Below, one piece after another: positions 1 to 11,271 of a stretch of 64,000 bases of DNA. How positions within the stretch are numbered: position 1 is the stretch's first letter; each line of letters starts with the position of its first letter. The stretch spans positions 36,001 through 100,000 of the forward strand of contig CAUYUJ010009746.1 in the NCBI GenBank assembly GCA_963575745.1, written 5' to 3'. The position numbers and the translations under genes were made by a program. Source of the stretch: Prorocentrum cordatum. Its lineage: Eukaryota > Sar > Dinophyceae > Prorocentrales > Prorocentraceae. The notes below the pieces were generated by a model that ran no database searches, was not told the DNA's origin, and saw only the letters and a program-made list of their open reading frames with translations.

Positions 1-3000
1 TCCCAGGCCATGACATGCAGCAGGTCGTCCTGTTGAATCGGGTGATGCTGATATTGGAACGGATGATGAGGAGTGCTGTCTCGATGGTGTTGATGATCAG
101 TGGGTGGATCAGGTCAAGCGTGATGCTACCGATGCTGGCACGACGAGGGCGATATCTGATGCCGCTTGGGCAGGGATGGAACTTGCGTGTGAGGGTGGCT
201 CTGCCCGTCTCGCCTCTCTCCAGCAAGTGCGCGCATCCATGGCCGAGAAGCCCAAATGTGTTCAGCAGGTCTGACGCCGCACTTGTTCAGAAGACGCATC
301 TCGCGGGTCACCTTTGCAGGGAGCCAGACAGCGAACTTGGTCGCTTGAGTTGGAATGCGCCCTCGTCGCCTGCATCAGATGTTGTTACAGGTTCTCAAGG
401 CGATGGGGGACTGATCACGATGGCACCTTGCATACACGGCTTAGCAAGCGTTGGTATTATGCCTAGTGAAGTTGTGGTGCCTGGTCAGATCACGCTCACG
501 TGCCACTCGGGTGTTCTCAGGCATGGCGTATTGCTGGTGGACGCGTGCTTGGTCTCAGGCGACGGCATGGCATGGGGTTTATCAAATACGGTCTTCTGAT
601 GTGCGTGGCGAAGCTATTGCGTGGCTTCCAGTTACTATACGTTATTGATGGTGATTTCTAGCGCCCTTCAGAAAAGATCGCGATTCAGATGTTCTGAATT
701 ACGTTGATGCTACTATGTGGCACCCTGAGGTAGCCACCCCCCAGAGGACGCAGGCTCGACTTTTCCATCGTATCGAACCGACTACATGTTGCGATTTCGC
801 GCGTGTCTTTCTCGCCTTCATCTGTCCGCTGCACCAGTTAGACCTCAGGTGCAGGGATCAGAGTGAGGCGCCCCAGAAAGGGCCCACGACTGTCTGGAAA
901 CCGTTCGCTAGGCAAGCCGAGGTTGAGTTTTGCGACGTGCACGACCCAGGGGAGGAGGCCTTCAAAGTATCAAGGTCGCGAGCGCCCCCCAGTTACTCGA
1001 CGGGTCTCTGCATTTGCTCCACAGGCCCCGACGGTTTCTCTGGGTGAGACGTGGCGACGACGACTCGGGGCCAGTCTGTTTGTCGCGTTGAAGGCGCACC
1101 AGCCGCTCGCTCGGACGCCGGCTGCGCGCGCTCCGCGGCGCTGACTTGACCGAGCTCCTGCGCGCTCTGCTGCGGGAGAAGGCGGCGGTGGAGGTTGGTG
1201 TCAACTATTTATGGCATGCCCTCCCGACCTCCAGGACGCCTCGCCGCTGGAAACCCTTGTCCGAGGCAGTCGAGGGGCCGGGCCGCGAGGTGGCTGGCGG
1301 GGGCGAGCTCGGGAGGCGGAAGGCTTCGCAGCGGCGGTTTGATGAGCAAGCTACAAGCGGGGCTGGAGTGCTCCATCACACCGTCGATGCCTCGTTGGGT
1401 TTCCAGGACAGCAGTGGAGAAGCGCCGCGTGGACCGCGTGAGCGGCAGAAGCAAGCGCATCAGATTCCACGGGAGTGGAATTGATGGCGGAGGGCTGGGA
1501 AGTGGCAGCGCGGCCCCGACTGGACATCTGATCTTCGCGAGAGGCCTGATCGGCATGTTCTTTTGCGCGCTCCGCCCGTAGTTGCTTAATAGCAGAGCGA
1601 CGACGCGCTGGATGCATTTGTCTGACGTGCTCACGGCCGCGGGGGCCGCTGCGGAGTGGCCGTAGTTGACCCTTTAGATCGCCTGGATTTCTATGCGACT
1701 GGGAGGCGTTTGGCCTATGGCGCCGACGCGCGTGCTCGCGCGCGGACAGGCCAGGCCCCGTCGCCAGGTTGCTCGCGAGTGAGAGTCTCGGAATGGTCGG
1801 TGGTATTTTTGGGGCCTCGAAAGGCAAGTCGTGCGATCGAGCTGTCTGGCAGCAAACGGTCTGGCCCGTGCGCGCCTGCACTACGGCGAGAGGATCTGCC
1901 AAGAGAGTCTGGGTCTCAGGCATGATGTCGCTGGACCATCGGAAGGCCCCCTAGCAGGCGTGCCACCATTGGGCTCCTTGAAGCTGCAGTTGCGATCACA
2001 TTCCCACTTTGGCAGTTGAAGTTATATACTTCGTCGTATCGAACAGAGCGCCATTGTTGTTTGGGCCTGGTAATTTCCGAACCGCCGTGAGTCGAGCAGC
2101 CCGCGCTTCCCGGGGGCGGGTGGGCCACGCGCGTGCCCATCCTCATGCTGCAGCGGGCGCTCGACACCGATCATCGCATGCATCGCGCGGTCGCGCCGAC
2201 CGCCGTCGCGACGACGCGTCGCTGCGCCCTGTGGGCTCTCGGGCACGCGCCGCGAGCGGGTCGCTGCAGGCCGCGGCGGCGCCCCGGCATGCGCCGACGG
2301 AGGTCGGCTGAACGCCCGCGTTGACAAGTCGCGCGCGCCGTGCAAGAATCCCGAAGTGCGCGACGATATTGCACGAAAGTTTCAACGGCAAGTCGGTGTT
2401 ATTTCGGTCAAGCCGGAACGAAATCTAGGTGGGGATTTGACGCGCGCGGTCGTCGGGTTGGGCATGCTGTTCGCAAGGGGCGCATCAGGGGAGATCCGAA
2501 TAGATTGCGTAGAATGGGATCAATCACAGCTGGGGAGTTCAATCAGGCTGCCACCAAGAAGGTTGCTCGGTCGGGGCTCGAGGCGAGTGCGTCGCATGGC
2601 ACGGGCGCGACTGGATGTTCGACGTCGAACCTCGAGTCCATGCGCAGCGTTGTCTTTGCCATTCTGTTTGGCGCCACTGCTGGCAGGTCTCGCGGGCGGG
2701 GCGCGTTGTCCGGGTTGGGGCGAAAGGAGCTATGTCAGCCGCCCTGCGGGCGCAGGCGTCTAGTCCTTTCAGTGCATGTTGCTCGCGCTCACTCGGATTG
2801 ACTGGGGCGCCCAGTCTGCTTGTTGTTGGGCGGCGCATGATGGCGGCGCTCTTCGCATCTCGTCCGCATGCCCGCGCGTTGCGAGACGCCGCCTCGCGAA
2901 GGGCGCCGCTGCGCGGCAGCGGTGCCAGGTGGCCAGGATGCGGCCCGGTCATCTGGAGCACGGTGCGGTTCGGGCCCCGCTGGTGCAGCCGATGTCAATT

Positions 3001-4560
3001 GGGCGCCTCCGCTGCGCTTCCAGAAAGGACCTCCCTACCCTTGGATTGGCGCCGAAGCTCGAGGGCATTTGCGTTCTTGCACTGTCAACGGCGAGTGGCC
3101 TATGGCCATGGCCAGGAAGTCTCAGGCTTGGCCTGCCACGAATGACGAGCGCGCTGTCCGTCAGCAGCCTGGTACGCTCGTGCATTGACATGTTGAGCGC
3201 GCGCTTGCGAATCAAATTCCGTGCCCTGAGGGGTTTGCTTTTTCGTTTCGGGCCCAGAATCGGCACCTGGTCTGGGTTCTGTTGGAGCGGGCCTCGCGGC
3301 CCCTGCCTGTTCCCGATTGGGGGCCCCCGCCCAGGACACCGCGGTCCAGCGCGGGCATTCTGGCCTCGGGACTCCGGCGGCCAAGGAAGCCTTCTTGGAC
3401 GGGTCGGCTTTTGAGAGCCAGTGGGAACACCTGCGCTGCGCGGCGCGGGCTGTTGCCAAGCTGCTGCGGCGCTTCAGGATGAGGACCATCCTGGAGGCAT
3501 GGCCATGAAGTTTCTGATATTGGTGGGGAAGGGCTTGAGGCCTTGATTTCTTGCAGAGCAATGCTGCGCCGCCCGTCACTGCCGTCGCTGATGCAGATGT
3601 TGCGCACCGCGGAGTGACTGAGAGAGGGCCCGACAGTCACCGCTGCCCATGCGCCCGAATGGGTCTGTCGGTGGCGGGCCTTGCGCGAGTGCCCTCGAGG
3701 ATATCGGGGACCTCAGCGAGGCTGGTCTGTCCGTTCGCAAAGCGAAGAGTCACTGCGCGAAGGAGTACTCAGCCCGGGGCCCGATCTCGCGGCGAGGCCG
3801 CCGCGGCAATTTCCGCGTTGACATCTGGGCTAAATTCGGAGCTAGGCTTGCGCGCGCCCGCCGAAGATCGCCGGCGCACTTGCAGAGCTGAGCAGTTTGC
3901 AAAGCAGGTCGGGCATCCTTTGGGCGAAGCGGGTGCCCGTGTGGACGCGTGCGACACTGTGCGCGTTGCTCGCCGCATGCGCGTGCACATGTCCCCATCC
4001 TGCCCTCGATGACGCCCCCGTGCAGCTCTTGCGTGATCTCCGAGGGCCGCCCTCGAAGCCTCGGCGCGCTGTCTGCCGTTGCGTGGCCCCCGCGACTGGA
4101 GCCCGTCTTGGTTCGATGTTGTCCTGCGCGCGCGATGCCAACGGACGCTTGATAGCCCAAGGTTAGAAGACTCACCGCTTGGTGGCGTTCCAGGGCCAGG
4201 AATCTCTGTTGGAGGTGAGTATCCCTGTGGTGGCGCGCGTGACGCGCGGTGAGCACCGCTCGAGACAACTCAAAGGATCCCTGGGCGCCTTGCCAGACGC
4301 CCGGCACGCGCGGTAAGAAGGCCACCCGAAGGATGAGCCAAAGTTGCCTCCCGGGCGCTGCTGCGCAGGTGCCTTCCGCTGCGACGTCTGAGGGGCAATG
4401 GCGGCTCTTATGGCGTCGGGAAGGAGTGGAGAAAAAGGAAGGATGAGGAGGAGGACTGGACTGGACTGGCCTCCTACAGGAGGGGTGCGGCGGCCGCATG
4501 CGCGGCCCCTTTTCCGCGGGGGACGCCAAACGCCTGGGGGGGGGGAATGTGGCCAATCCC
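1..4560. other. No recognisable gene
   Basis: Mixed, GC-rich, apparently single-copy sequence. Open frames occur on both strands (the longest about 285 codons, minus strand, 3750-4607), but none shows a domain, a motif or a consistent reading frame across neighbouring segments. I see no tandem repeat or inverted repeat here. It could hold decayed coding sequence or intron, but nothing in it supports a call. Confidence 0.5.
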
Positions 4561-4676
4561 GACCGCTTCGGACCGTTCAGAAACCATTTCGGAATGGTTA
4601 CAAGCATTGGAAAAGGACTGGTCTCAAAGTGTATGATGCCTAGTGTAGTCCTACTGTGCGAACGCCAGCTTCCCAG

Positions 4677-5320
4677 GGTCTGAAGGATCCTTGCGGATTC
4701 CGAGCGTGCTCTTGCGTATTCCTGAAGGATTCTCTTGCGGATTCCTGAAGGATTCTCTAGGATTCCGGAAGGATTATCCTGCAGGATTCTTCGAGGATTC
4801 TTGAGGACCCTTGAAGGACGAAGGATTCTTGAGGATCCCTGAAGGATTCATTTAGATTCTCTAGGGGTCCTGAACGGTTTTAGAGCTTCCATAAGTATTC
4901 CTGCAAGTCCCTGAAAGTGCTTCAAGCTTATGCAACGATTCTTGCGGGCTCCTGAGGACTTGATGATTATGTATGGTTTCTTTCGAGGATTCCCTGAGGA
5001 TTCTCGATGGTTCTTGAAAGATGTTCAAGGAACCCTGAAGGATTTATGAAGCATCTTCGCTGGTGGTTGAAGTTTCCTGAAGGTTTCTCGCAGATCCCTG
5101 AAGGATTATTCCGCAGATTCTTGCGAGGTCCGCACAGATTCTCAGGGATTCCAGAAGAATTCTTGCAGATGCCGTGAGGATTCTTGCGGACTCTTGAAGG
5201 GTGTGTGACAGAATCCTCAAGGATTCTTGCGGTTTCCGGACGGAGTCTGAAGGATTCGGAAGGATTCTTGCAGGATTCTCGGGGGGTCGTCAAGGATTCT
5301 TCAGGATTCCTGAACCATCC
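4677..5320. repeat. Degenerate GGATTC(TTGA) repeat, period about 10-11 bp
   Basis: GGATTC or a one-base variant recurs throughout, mostly in the form CCTGAAGGATTCT or TTGCGGATTC. Spacings read from 4685 onward are mainly 10 and 11 bases, with a few of 7 or 13. The spacing is not a multiple of three, so no protein is encoded. A sparser continuation runs to about 5630, after a GC-rich insertion at 5330-5530. Confidence 0.75.
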
Positions 5321-5655
5321 AACTACAGCCGCAACCGCGGCGGCCCCACATGGGTCGTCCTTGAAGGGGCCGTTTGAGACTGCGGTCGTTCGCCGCCGCG
5401 GGACCCCTGGTCTCCGCGGCTGGACGCCGCCCGGAGTGAACGAAAGGGACAGCAGTGACCTTGGGGGGGGTCTGGGGTCCAGGGGCCGATTTCCAGTTGC
5501 CGCTGTCTCAACCCGCCCTGCCCCCGCGTCTCTCGCCCCGGAGAATCCAGAGGAATTCCCCGGAATCGTTCGGAATCTGGAGGACACCTCGGGATTTTTC
5601 GGAATCCAGTGGAAGTCCGAACGGATCCCTAAGAATGCTTGGGCTTCCCATGGTC

Positions 5656-5656
5656 G

Positions 5657-5694
<38 letters not shown>

Positions 5695-5735
5695 GTATAT
5701 ATACATACATACATACAGACATGTATATATATATA
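5656..5735. repeat. TA-rich microsatellite
   Basis: An interrupted (TA)n run with ATGTATAT and CATA variants, about 80 bp, inside the 1.4-kb inverted-repeat-bounded segment. It is the only strongly AT-rich stretch in the first 9 kb. Confidence 0.95.
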
Positions 5736-6004
5736 GAATTTCCACGGCCGAGCTAATGTACATATGTCTCTGTGTTGCAGAGATCACGGTCGAGGTGGCG
5801 AACCGTCGGCGATCGGGCGGATCGCAACCGCTGTTTCAATCGGAGGGCTTTAGGGAGCTCGCTGCATCCAAGAGCGCTCTTATGATTACTCCCTTAATCG
5901 AAAACTGGTTAAAGCGTCGCGGAAACGTCGCAACCACTTCGGACCGATCGCAATTGGTTGTAATCGGTCCGAAATGTTTCTTGAACGGTCCGAAGTAGTT
6001 GTAA

Positions 6005-6710
6005 TCAGTCGTGTTCCCACCGGGGGGGGGGGCACTTCGCGCGTGCCCCCACGACGGCCAAGCCGAGACGGTGGAGCCAGAAAGCTGCCTTTCCCCAGCT
6101 CCGCCCTGACTTCAGCGCGTGGCGAGTCGGACAAGAGGTCAGGCCGTAGGATCGGAAACGGGCCAATCGGTGTAGAGTCAGGAGGGCCCCAGCGATTGGA
6201 GCTCTTGCGTGACCTTCCGAGGCCCTGCGAGCGCATGGCGCAGGTGCGCGGCGCGGCGTCGGAAGGGAGGGGGGAGAGCCATTCCCACGGAGGAGGGGGG
6301 GGGAGGGGGCGGCCCACCCCTGCCGCCGCGCGGCCAGCCTTGCTCGGCCCGACCCGGAGGACGTGCCGAGCGGAGAAGGAGATGCGTGTTCTCAGTCCGC
6401 CACCTGCAACTACTTTCTCGGCCTCCGGCCAAAGGCGTCCACGGCATAGGCGCCGCGTCGCCATCAACCGTGACAACAACTTCGACGCCGCGAGATCGAT
6501 GTCTCTGGCGAGGGCGGCTGCCTCCGCGAGCCCGGCGCCCCCCGGGCGGGCCGAGAGGACCTCGCGGACCGCCGCTCGACAGCGGAGGCCGGGGCGGGAG
6601 GGGCCGCGCGCTGCCCGGAGAGAGCCGCGCTCGCCGCGCCTGTGCTGCGGCAGTTCCCCAGGATGTGCAGCGCAGGGCTGAAAGCCTGGCCTTTGACGGC
6701 AGACGCAGAC
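6005..6710. other. GC-rich spacer with G-tracts, no gene
   Basis: GC-rich DNA with runs of seven or more G (for example around 6022-6030 and 6292-6310). Long open frames on both strands here are compositional and carry no motif. Confidence 0.5.
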
Positions 6711-6813
6711 CCCTGACCTTCCAGGGGGGCTAAAAAATAACACCAGGACGTCGGCGTCCTGACTCCTGTCGACGTCGACGTCCAGATAGATCTATAGGTC
6801 TGGAGTGCTATTT
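6711..6813 (-). mobile_element. Inverted-repeat (MITE-like) element copy 1, one end missing
   Basis: The stretch from CCCTGACCTTCCAG to GGTCTGGAGTGCTATTT matches the reverse complement of the complete element at 18309-18438, sharing an AGATCTATAGGTCTGGAGTGC core and a GACGTCGACGTCC stretch. Here the second terminal repeat is replaced by other sequence after 6813. Two copies in opposite orientation with conserved termini suggest a small non-autonomous mobile element. Confidence 0.7.
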
Positions 6814-6947
6814 CCCAACCATCCTGTGGTGTTGGGTCCTCGTTTTGAAGAGACGGTGCCCCGCGTTCTCCTTCCTTCCTTCCTTCCTCCCTTCCTCCCG
6901 CTGCCTCCTCCCCCCTCCCATCATCATCATCATCATCATCAACACCC
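6814..6947 (-). repeat. Flank of the 90-bp module: CAAAACGAGGACCCAA end, purine tract and CAT run
   Basis: Read on the minus strand, this is a GATGATGAT run (6917-6942), a GGA/AAGG-rich tract and then CAAAACGAGGACCCAAC. The same order (90-bp units, purine tract, CAAAACGAG) recurs at 26990-27460 and 34938-35230 on the plus strand, so this appears to be the conserved end of a composite repeat. Confidence 0.6.
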
Positions 6948-8520
6948 AATTCGGCACACCCCTCACACGTTTCGTGGCTCCATAGGGAGCTCCACCGAAG
7001 GCCCCAGTGCCCGCGGCCGCATGCGTCACCCACACCCATTTCGGCACACCCCTCACACGCTTCGTGGCTCCATAGGGAGCTCCACCGAAGGCCCCAGTGC
7101 CCGCGGCCGCATGCGTCACCCACACCCATTTCGGCACCGCGGCCGCATGCGCATTTCGGCACACCCCTCACACCGTGGCTCCATCGGCACACCCGCCCCA
7201 GTGTGGGCCGCATGCGTCACCCACACCCATTTCGGCTCACACGTTTCGTGGCTCCATAGGGAGCTCCACCGAAGGCCCCCGCGGCCGCATGCGTCACCCA
7301 CACCCATTTCGGCACACCCCTCACACGTTTCGTGGCTCCATAGGGAGCTCCACCGAAGGCCCCAGTGCCCGCGGCCGCATGCGTCCCCCACACCCATTTC
7401 GGCACACCCCTCACACGTTTCGTGGCTCCATAGGGAGCTCCACCGAAGGCCCCAGTGCCCGCGGCCGCATGCGTCCCCCACACCCATTTCGGCACACCCC
7501 TCACACGTTTCGTGGCTCCATAGGGAGCTCCACCGAAGGCCCCAGTGCCCGCGGCCGCATGCGTCACCCACACCCATTTCGGCACACCCCTCACACGTTT
7601 CGTGGCTCCATAGGGAGCTCCACCGAAGGCCCCAGTGCCCGCGGCCGCATGCGTCACCCACACCCATTTCGGCACACCCCTCACACGTTTCGTGGCTCCA
7701 TAGGGAGCTCCACCGAAGGCCCCAGTGCCCGCGCCCGCATGCGTCACCCACACCCATTTCGGCACACCCCTCACACGTTTCGTGGCTCCATAGGGAGCTC
7801 CACCGAAGGCCCCAGTGCCCGCGCCCGCATGCGTCACCCACACCCATTTCGGCACACCCCTCACACGTTTCGTGGCTCCATAGGGAGCTCCACCGAAGGC
7901 CCCAGTGCCCGCGCCCGCATGCGTCACCCACACCCATTTCGGCACACCCCTCACACCCGCTTCGCATGCGTCGGCACACCCCTCACACGCTTCGTGGCTC
8001 CATAGGGAGCTCCACCGAAGGCCCCAGTGCCCGCGGCCGCATGCGTCACCCACACCCATTTCGGCACACACCCCTCACACGTTTCGTGGCTCCATAGGGA
8101 GCTCCACCGAAGGCCCCAGTGCCCGCGGCCGCATGCGTCACCCACACCCATTTCGGCACACCCCTCACACGTTTCGTGGCTCCATAGGGAGCTCCACCGA
8201 AGGCCCCAGTGGCCGCGGCCGCATGCGTCACCCACACCCATTTCGGCACACCCCTCACACGTTTCGTGGCTCCATAGGGAGCTCCACCGAAGGCCCCAGT
8301 GCCCGCGGCCGCATGCGTCACCCACACCCATTTCGGCACACCCCTCACACGTTTCGTGGCTCCATAGGGAGCTCCACCGAAGGCCCCAGTGCCCGCGGCC
8401 GCATGCGTCACCCACACCCATTTCGGCACACCCCTCACACGTTTCGTGGCTCCATAGGGAGCTCCACCGAAGGCCTCAGTGCCGCCGCCCGCATGCGTCA
8501 CCCCCACCCATTTCGGCACC
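6948..8520 (-). repeat. 90-bp tandem repeat array, about 16 full and 2 partial units
   Basis: The units are nearly identical with an exact 90-bp period over 7321-7861. Two rearranged units lie near 7165 and 7952. Because 90 is divisible by three, several frames stay open on both strands. One minus-strand frame gives a 30-residue unit with the pattern C-G-R-G-H...LRWSSLWSHE-T-C-E-G-C-A-E-M. Diverged single units at 9.7, 27, 35 and 62.8 kb retain parts of this pattern (GHE, CEGCAEM, C-x2-C). It may derive from a zinc-binding repeat, but high unit identity points to recent tandem amplification, and no gene start or context supports expression. Confidence 0.85.
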
Positions 8521-8535
8521 CCCCCCGCATTTCTC

Positions 8536-9008
8536 GCACGGCAGGGTCATCACCACGGTGGCGTGCCAGGGGCGCACCATGCGCGAAGGCGACGGGGCGG
8601 AGAAACGGCGCTCCGGGGGCGGCCAGACCTCCGGGCGCGAGCAGTCCGCGGCCAGACCATCTCTCGGTCCTGTGGACTCTCGCCCTGGGCCGTCGGCTGC
8701 CCGGCGCGCTGCTCCCTCGGTCGACGTCGCCCAGGCGTGATCCTGGATTGCGGCCGCCACGAGGTAGGGAACGGCAAGAAGGAGGACGACGACTGGTGGC
8801 TGGAGCTCTACGCGCTGCTCTCGCGCGCCACGCGCCACGAGGACCTCCTGCTCATGCGGGCGCCGCGCATCGAGTTTTTCCTGGCAGGGCCGCCGCAGGG
8901 CTTGCGGAAGCAGCTGGAGCAGCTTGCTGCGCGCACGAAGCGGCGCAGGAGGAAGCGACGGCCCTCGCCGGGGAGCTCGGCTTCACCGAGTTCATCCGCG
9001 AGGCCTGA
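8536..9008 (+). pseudogene. Relic of a superfamily 1 helicase C-terminus (Pif1/RecD-like)
   Basis: Three pieces in different frames line up in the order expected for the C-terminal part of an SF1 helicase. At about 8536-8590 is GRVITTVACQGRTM, resembling the QG-T motif. At about 8735-8935 is VILDCGRHEVG followed by DDDWWLELYALLSRATRHEDLLLMRAP; Y-x-LLSRAT resembles helicase motif VI. A final frame ends EEATALAGELGFTEFIREA and stops at 9006-9008. At least two frame changes and the lack of the ATPase core (no Walker A seen nearby) make this a broken fragment. It abuts the 90-bp array. Family assignment rests on motif memory, not a search. Confidence 0.6.
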
Positions 9009-9063
9009 CCTGAGGAGCGTCTCCCCCGAGCTGCGCCTTCTCTCGACTGCCCGACTTATTGTT

Positions 9064-9335
9064 TGGCCTCGCGCCGCGGACGACCCGCGCGCGTCGCTGG
9101 GACCCTCTCGGGGCGACCAGCGCGCGTCGCGGGAACTCCGTGCTGCGGGGGGCCCGGCGCCTCGTTCGCCCGTCGTCGCTCTGCCCAGCGGTCAGAGACT
9201 TGCCCGCTATCAGCCAGCCAGTTAGCTAGTCAGCTCTCTCTGCTTCGCGCAGCGGACGACCCGCGCGCGTCGCTGGGACCCCGCCCGGGGCGACCAGCGC
9301 GCGTCGCGGGGACTCCGCGCTGCGCTGCGCCCGCA
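9064..9335. repeat. Diverged direct repeat, two copies about 180 bp apart
   Basis: The sequence around GCGGACGACCCGCGCGCGTC, continuing through GGGGCGACCAGCGCGCGTCGCGGG, occurs at about 9074-9150 and again at about 9250-9330. No coding signal was recognised, and 9335-9690 holds nothing recognisable. Confidence 0.7.
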
Positions 9336-9689
9336 GCCTTGGATTTTGGAGTGCGCGGGCAAAGAGGAAGGAAAAGAAGAGCCGAAAGCGGGCGCGATCC
9401 TCGCAAGAGGCGTGCCGACATGGGCGTCGCGACGTGCGGACGCTGCCGTCGGGGTTCCCGCGGAAGCTGCCTGCGGCGGCCACGCCCAGTGTCACGTGTG
9501 TTCGGACAGGCATGCTCGAACCATTCACATTCATATACACTTACACTAGGCGTTTCCATGATCGCATTCATGCAAATATATTCATTCGCGCGCAGACCCA
9601 TTCATACTCAGATTCCCTCGCGCTCTGACTCACCCGCGTTCTTTCTTTCGTAATCAGATCTATCGTATTCCTTTGCGTTGTGTACCCCG

Positions 9690-9745
9690 CCACATTTCGG
9701 CACACCCCTCATGCGGTTCGTGGCCCCATAGGGAGCGCCACCGAA
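9690..9745 (-). repeat. Single relic of the 90-bp unit
   Basis: On the minus strand this reads LRWRSLWGHEPHEGCAEM, the core of the 90-bp unit. It lies directly downstream of the minus-strand reverse transcriptase relic, so it may be part of that element's 3' region. Confidence 0.7.
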
Positions 9746-11225
9746 GAAGATACTCACAATTGCGATACTCACAACTGCATATGGTTGGGTCCTTCGCCAG
9801 GATAATTTTCAAGCACTCTTGAAGTTCAGGGACCTGCCGCCGGGCTTTCGAGACGGCCTCCCCGGAGGAGTGGCTCCGGACAAGGAGCTGGCACCGGAGC
9901 CGACTGAGCGAGCGCTGGTCGAGTAGGGCCGCGCTGGGCAGGCGCAGAGAGGGCGCTGCGGAGAGGTCGCCCAAGGGCACGGGGCCAAGCGAGGGCGGGG
10001 CGGGCACCGGGAGCCGCGTTTGCAGCCGTTGTCGAAGAGTGGCGCCGAGGAGGGTGTCCCGCATGAGTGTTGCGTACGCCGGCAGTGCGGCCTTTCCCCC
10101 TGCGGCACCGACCCAGGCGGGCCAGTCGGGTAGACCCCACGGGTCCAACAGCGCGTGCGAGACAGTTGCCCAGGTGCGTCCTAGAGACACGCGGCCGTGC
10201 ACGAGCGTCCCTTTGTAAAGGCCTCCGTCTGGAAGCAGCCACAAGCCAGCTCTGCGGGAGATGTCGAGGATGGCCCGAGCTCCTCCAGAGAGCGACCAAC
10301 CAATCTCGGAGACTGCAACGCCGCGCCATCGCGCCAGGGATGGTTCCCAAGGAGCGCCCTGACCAAGCCTTCGCAAGCAGAGTCCAAGCACTCAAGGGCG
10401 CCCTCGGCTGTGGCCAGCAGCCAGCGCCCAAAGCGCAGGGAGGCGTCGACTTCCATGTCGAACATGCGCGCCGCTGCAGCCAGTGGGAGAGCACCTGCCG
10501 CCACGTGTCCCGCCAGGGACGCGCACTGCGCAGAGGCCACAGCAATCCGCGCCTCCACCGCTCCGAACAGGCTCAGATCCCCAGGCCACTGGAGGCCGAG
10601 CCACTTGTGCGTGGGAGCGAGGTCCACCTGCACCGGCGGGAAGCCCGCCGCGGCGCGGCAGTTGGAGCGGGGGGGCGTCGGCAGCCGGCGCCCGCGCAGA
10701 CTAGGGCCCATGCGCTACCACTGCATGCTTGGATGCTTGAGTGTGCGGAGACGCCTTCCATCTGCATGCCCAATTGGCGAGGACCTGGAGTGAGCGCTCC
10801 GCCCCCCCCCCCCTCAGGGAGGTCGCCAGCAGGGCCGGGTCGTCCCCGTGTAGAAGGGCCCCAAACCGCTTAGGGGCGGCAGCGCCTAGCCTAGGGCAGC
10901 GCGGGCTGAAGATTCCGGGGCCCGGGCCAGCGGCACCGCCCCTGGCCCCTGGAAGGGGCAGCGGCGCCTCCGTTGCCAGCGCGTGCAGCAGGCGCCCCAC
11001 CACAGCTTGGTTCGGCTCTCCTGTGCCGGCCAATACGTGGCCCGCCCATGTCGGCGGCACCCGGTTACCCACCCCCACCCCGCACCCGGAATCCTGCAGG
11101 TCCGGAGCAAGCGAATCCATGCACGAGGGGAATTGAGCGGCCCCAGGGCACCAAGCGCCGCGATCCCACTGGTCACGGAGACCGCTTCCGCGCCACGTGG
11201 ACGGTGTCCTTCTCGAACTTGTTCC
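9735..11225 (-). pseudogene. LINE-type reverse transcriptase relic (palm to C-terminal region)
   Basis: On the minus strand the protein reads HGDDPALLATSL with the DD codons at 10839-10844, fitting RT motif C (usually YADD or FADD), then LQVLANWACRWKA...KHAVV (motif D-like), THKWLGLQW, and a C-terminal region with GALPLAAAARMFDMEVDASLRFGRWLL and ALLGNHPWRDGAALQ. It then shifts frame to GWSLSGGARAILDISRRAGLWLLPDG. These segments have the order seen downstream of the RT core in non-LTR elements. Frames change near 10705 and near 10300-10345. No endonuclease or clear RT motifs A/B were found upstream, so it is 5'-truncated, as is usual for LINE copies. The usual aromatic residue before the catalytic pair is His-Gly here. 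Confidence 0.7.
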
Positions 11226-11271
11226 CAGGAGGACCAACATGCTGTCTTAGAGGACGAGTTACCTGTAAGGG

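Larger units (their letters stand above)
4566..5995. repeat. Segment bounded by 38-bp imperfect inverted repeats
   Basis: Left arm 4566-4603 (begins CTTCGGACCGTTC) matches the reverse complement of 5958-5995 (ends GAACGGTCCGAAG) at about 34 of 38 positions by eye. The right arm also forms a local hairpin: TTCGGACCGAT at 5938-5948 pairs perfectly with ATCGGTCCGAA at 5963-5973. The 1.4 kb between the arms holds a GGATTC repeat, GC-rich sequence and a TA microsatellite, with no gene. The layout could be a non-autonomous DNA transposon; target-site duplications were not identified. Confidence 0.5.

Noticed and set aside
4967-5756. Frames of about 250 (minus) and 190 (plus) codons over the GGATTC repeat and TA microsatellite
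   Set aside because: Both strands are open through the same repeat; the period is not a multiple of three.
6805-8519. His/Pro-rich 430-codon plus-strand frame and Gly/Trp/Cys-rich minus-strand frames as real proteins
   Set aside because: They are products of a 90-bp tandem array open in several frames at once; no start context, no flanking exon and no frame-specific conservation could be shown. Only the minus-strand Cys/His pattern is noted as a possible ancestral reading.
6948-8520. CRISPR array
   Set aside because: Units are contiguous 90-bp repeats without unique spacers, and the genome looks eukaryotic.
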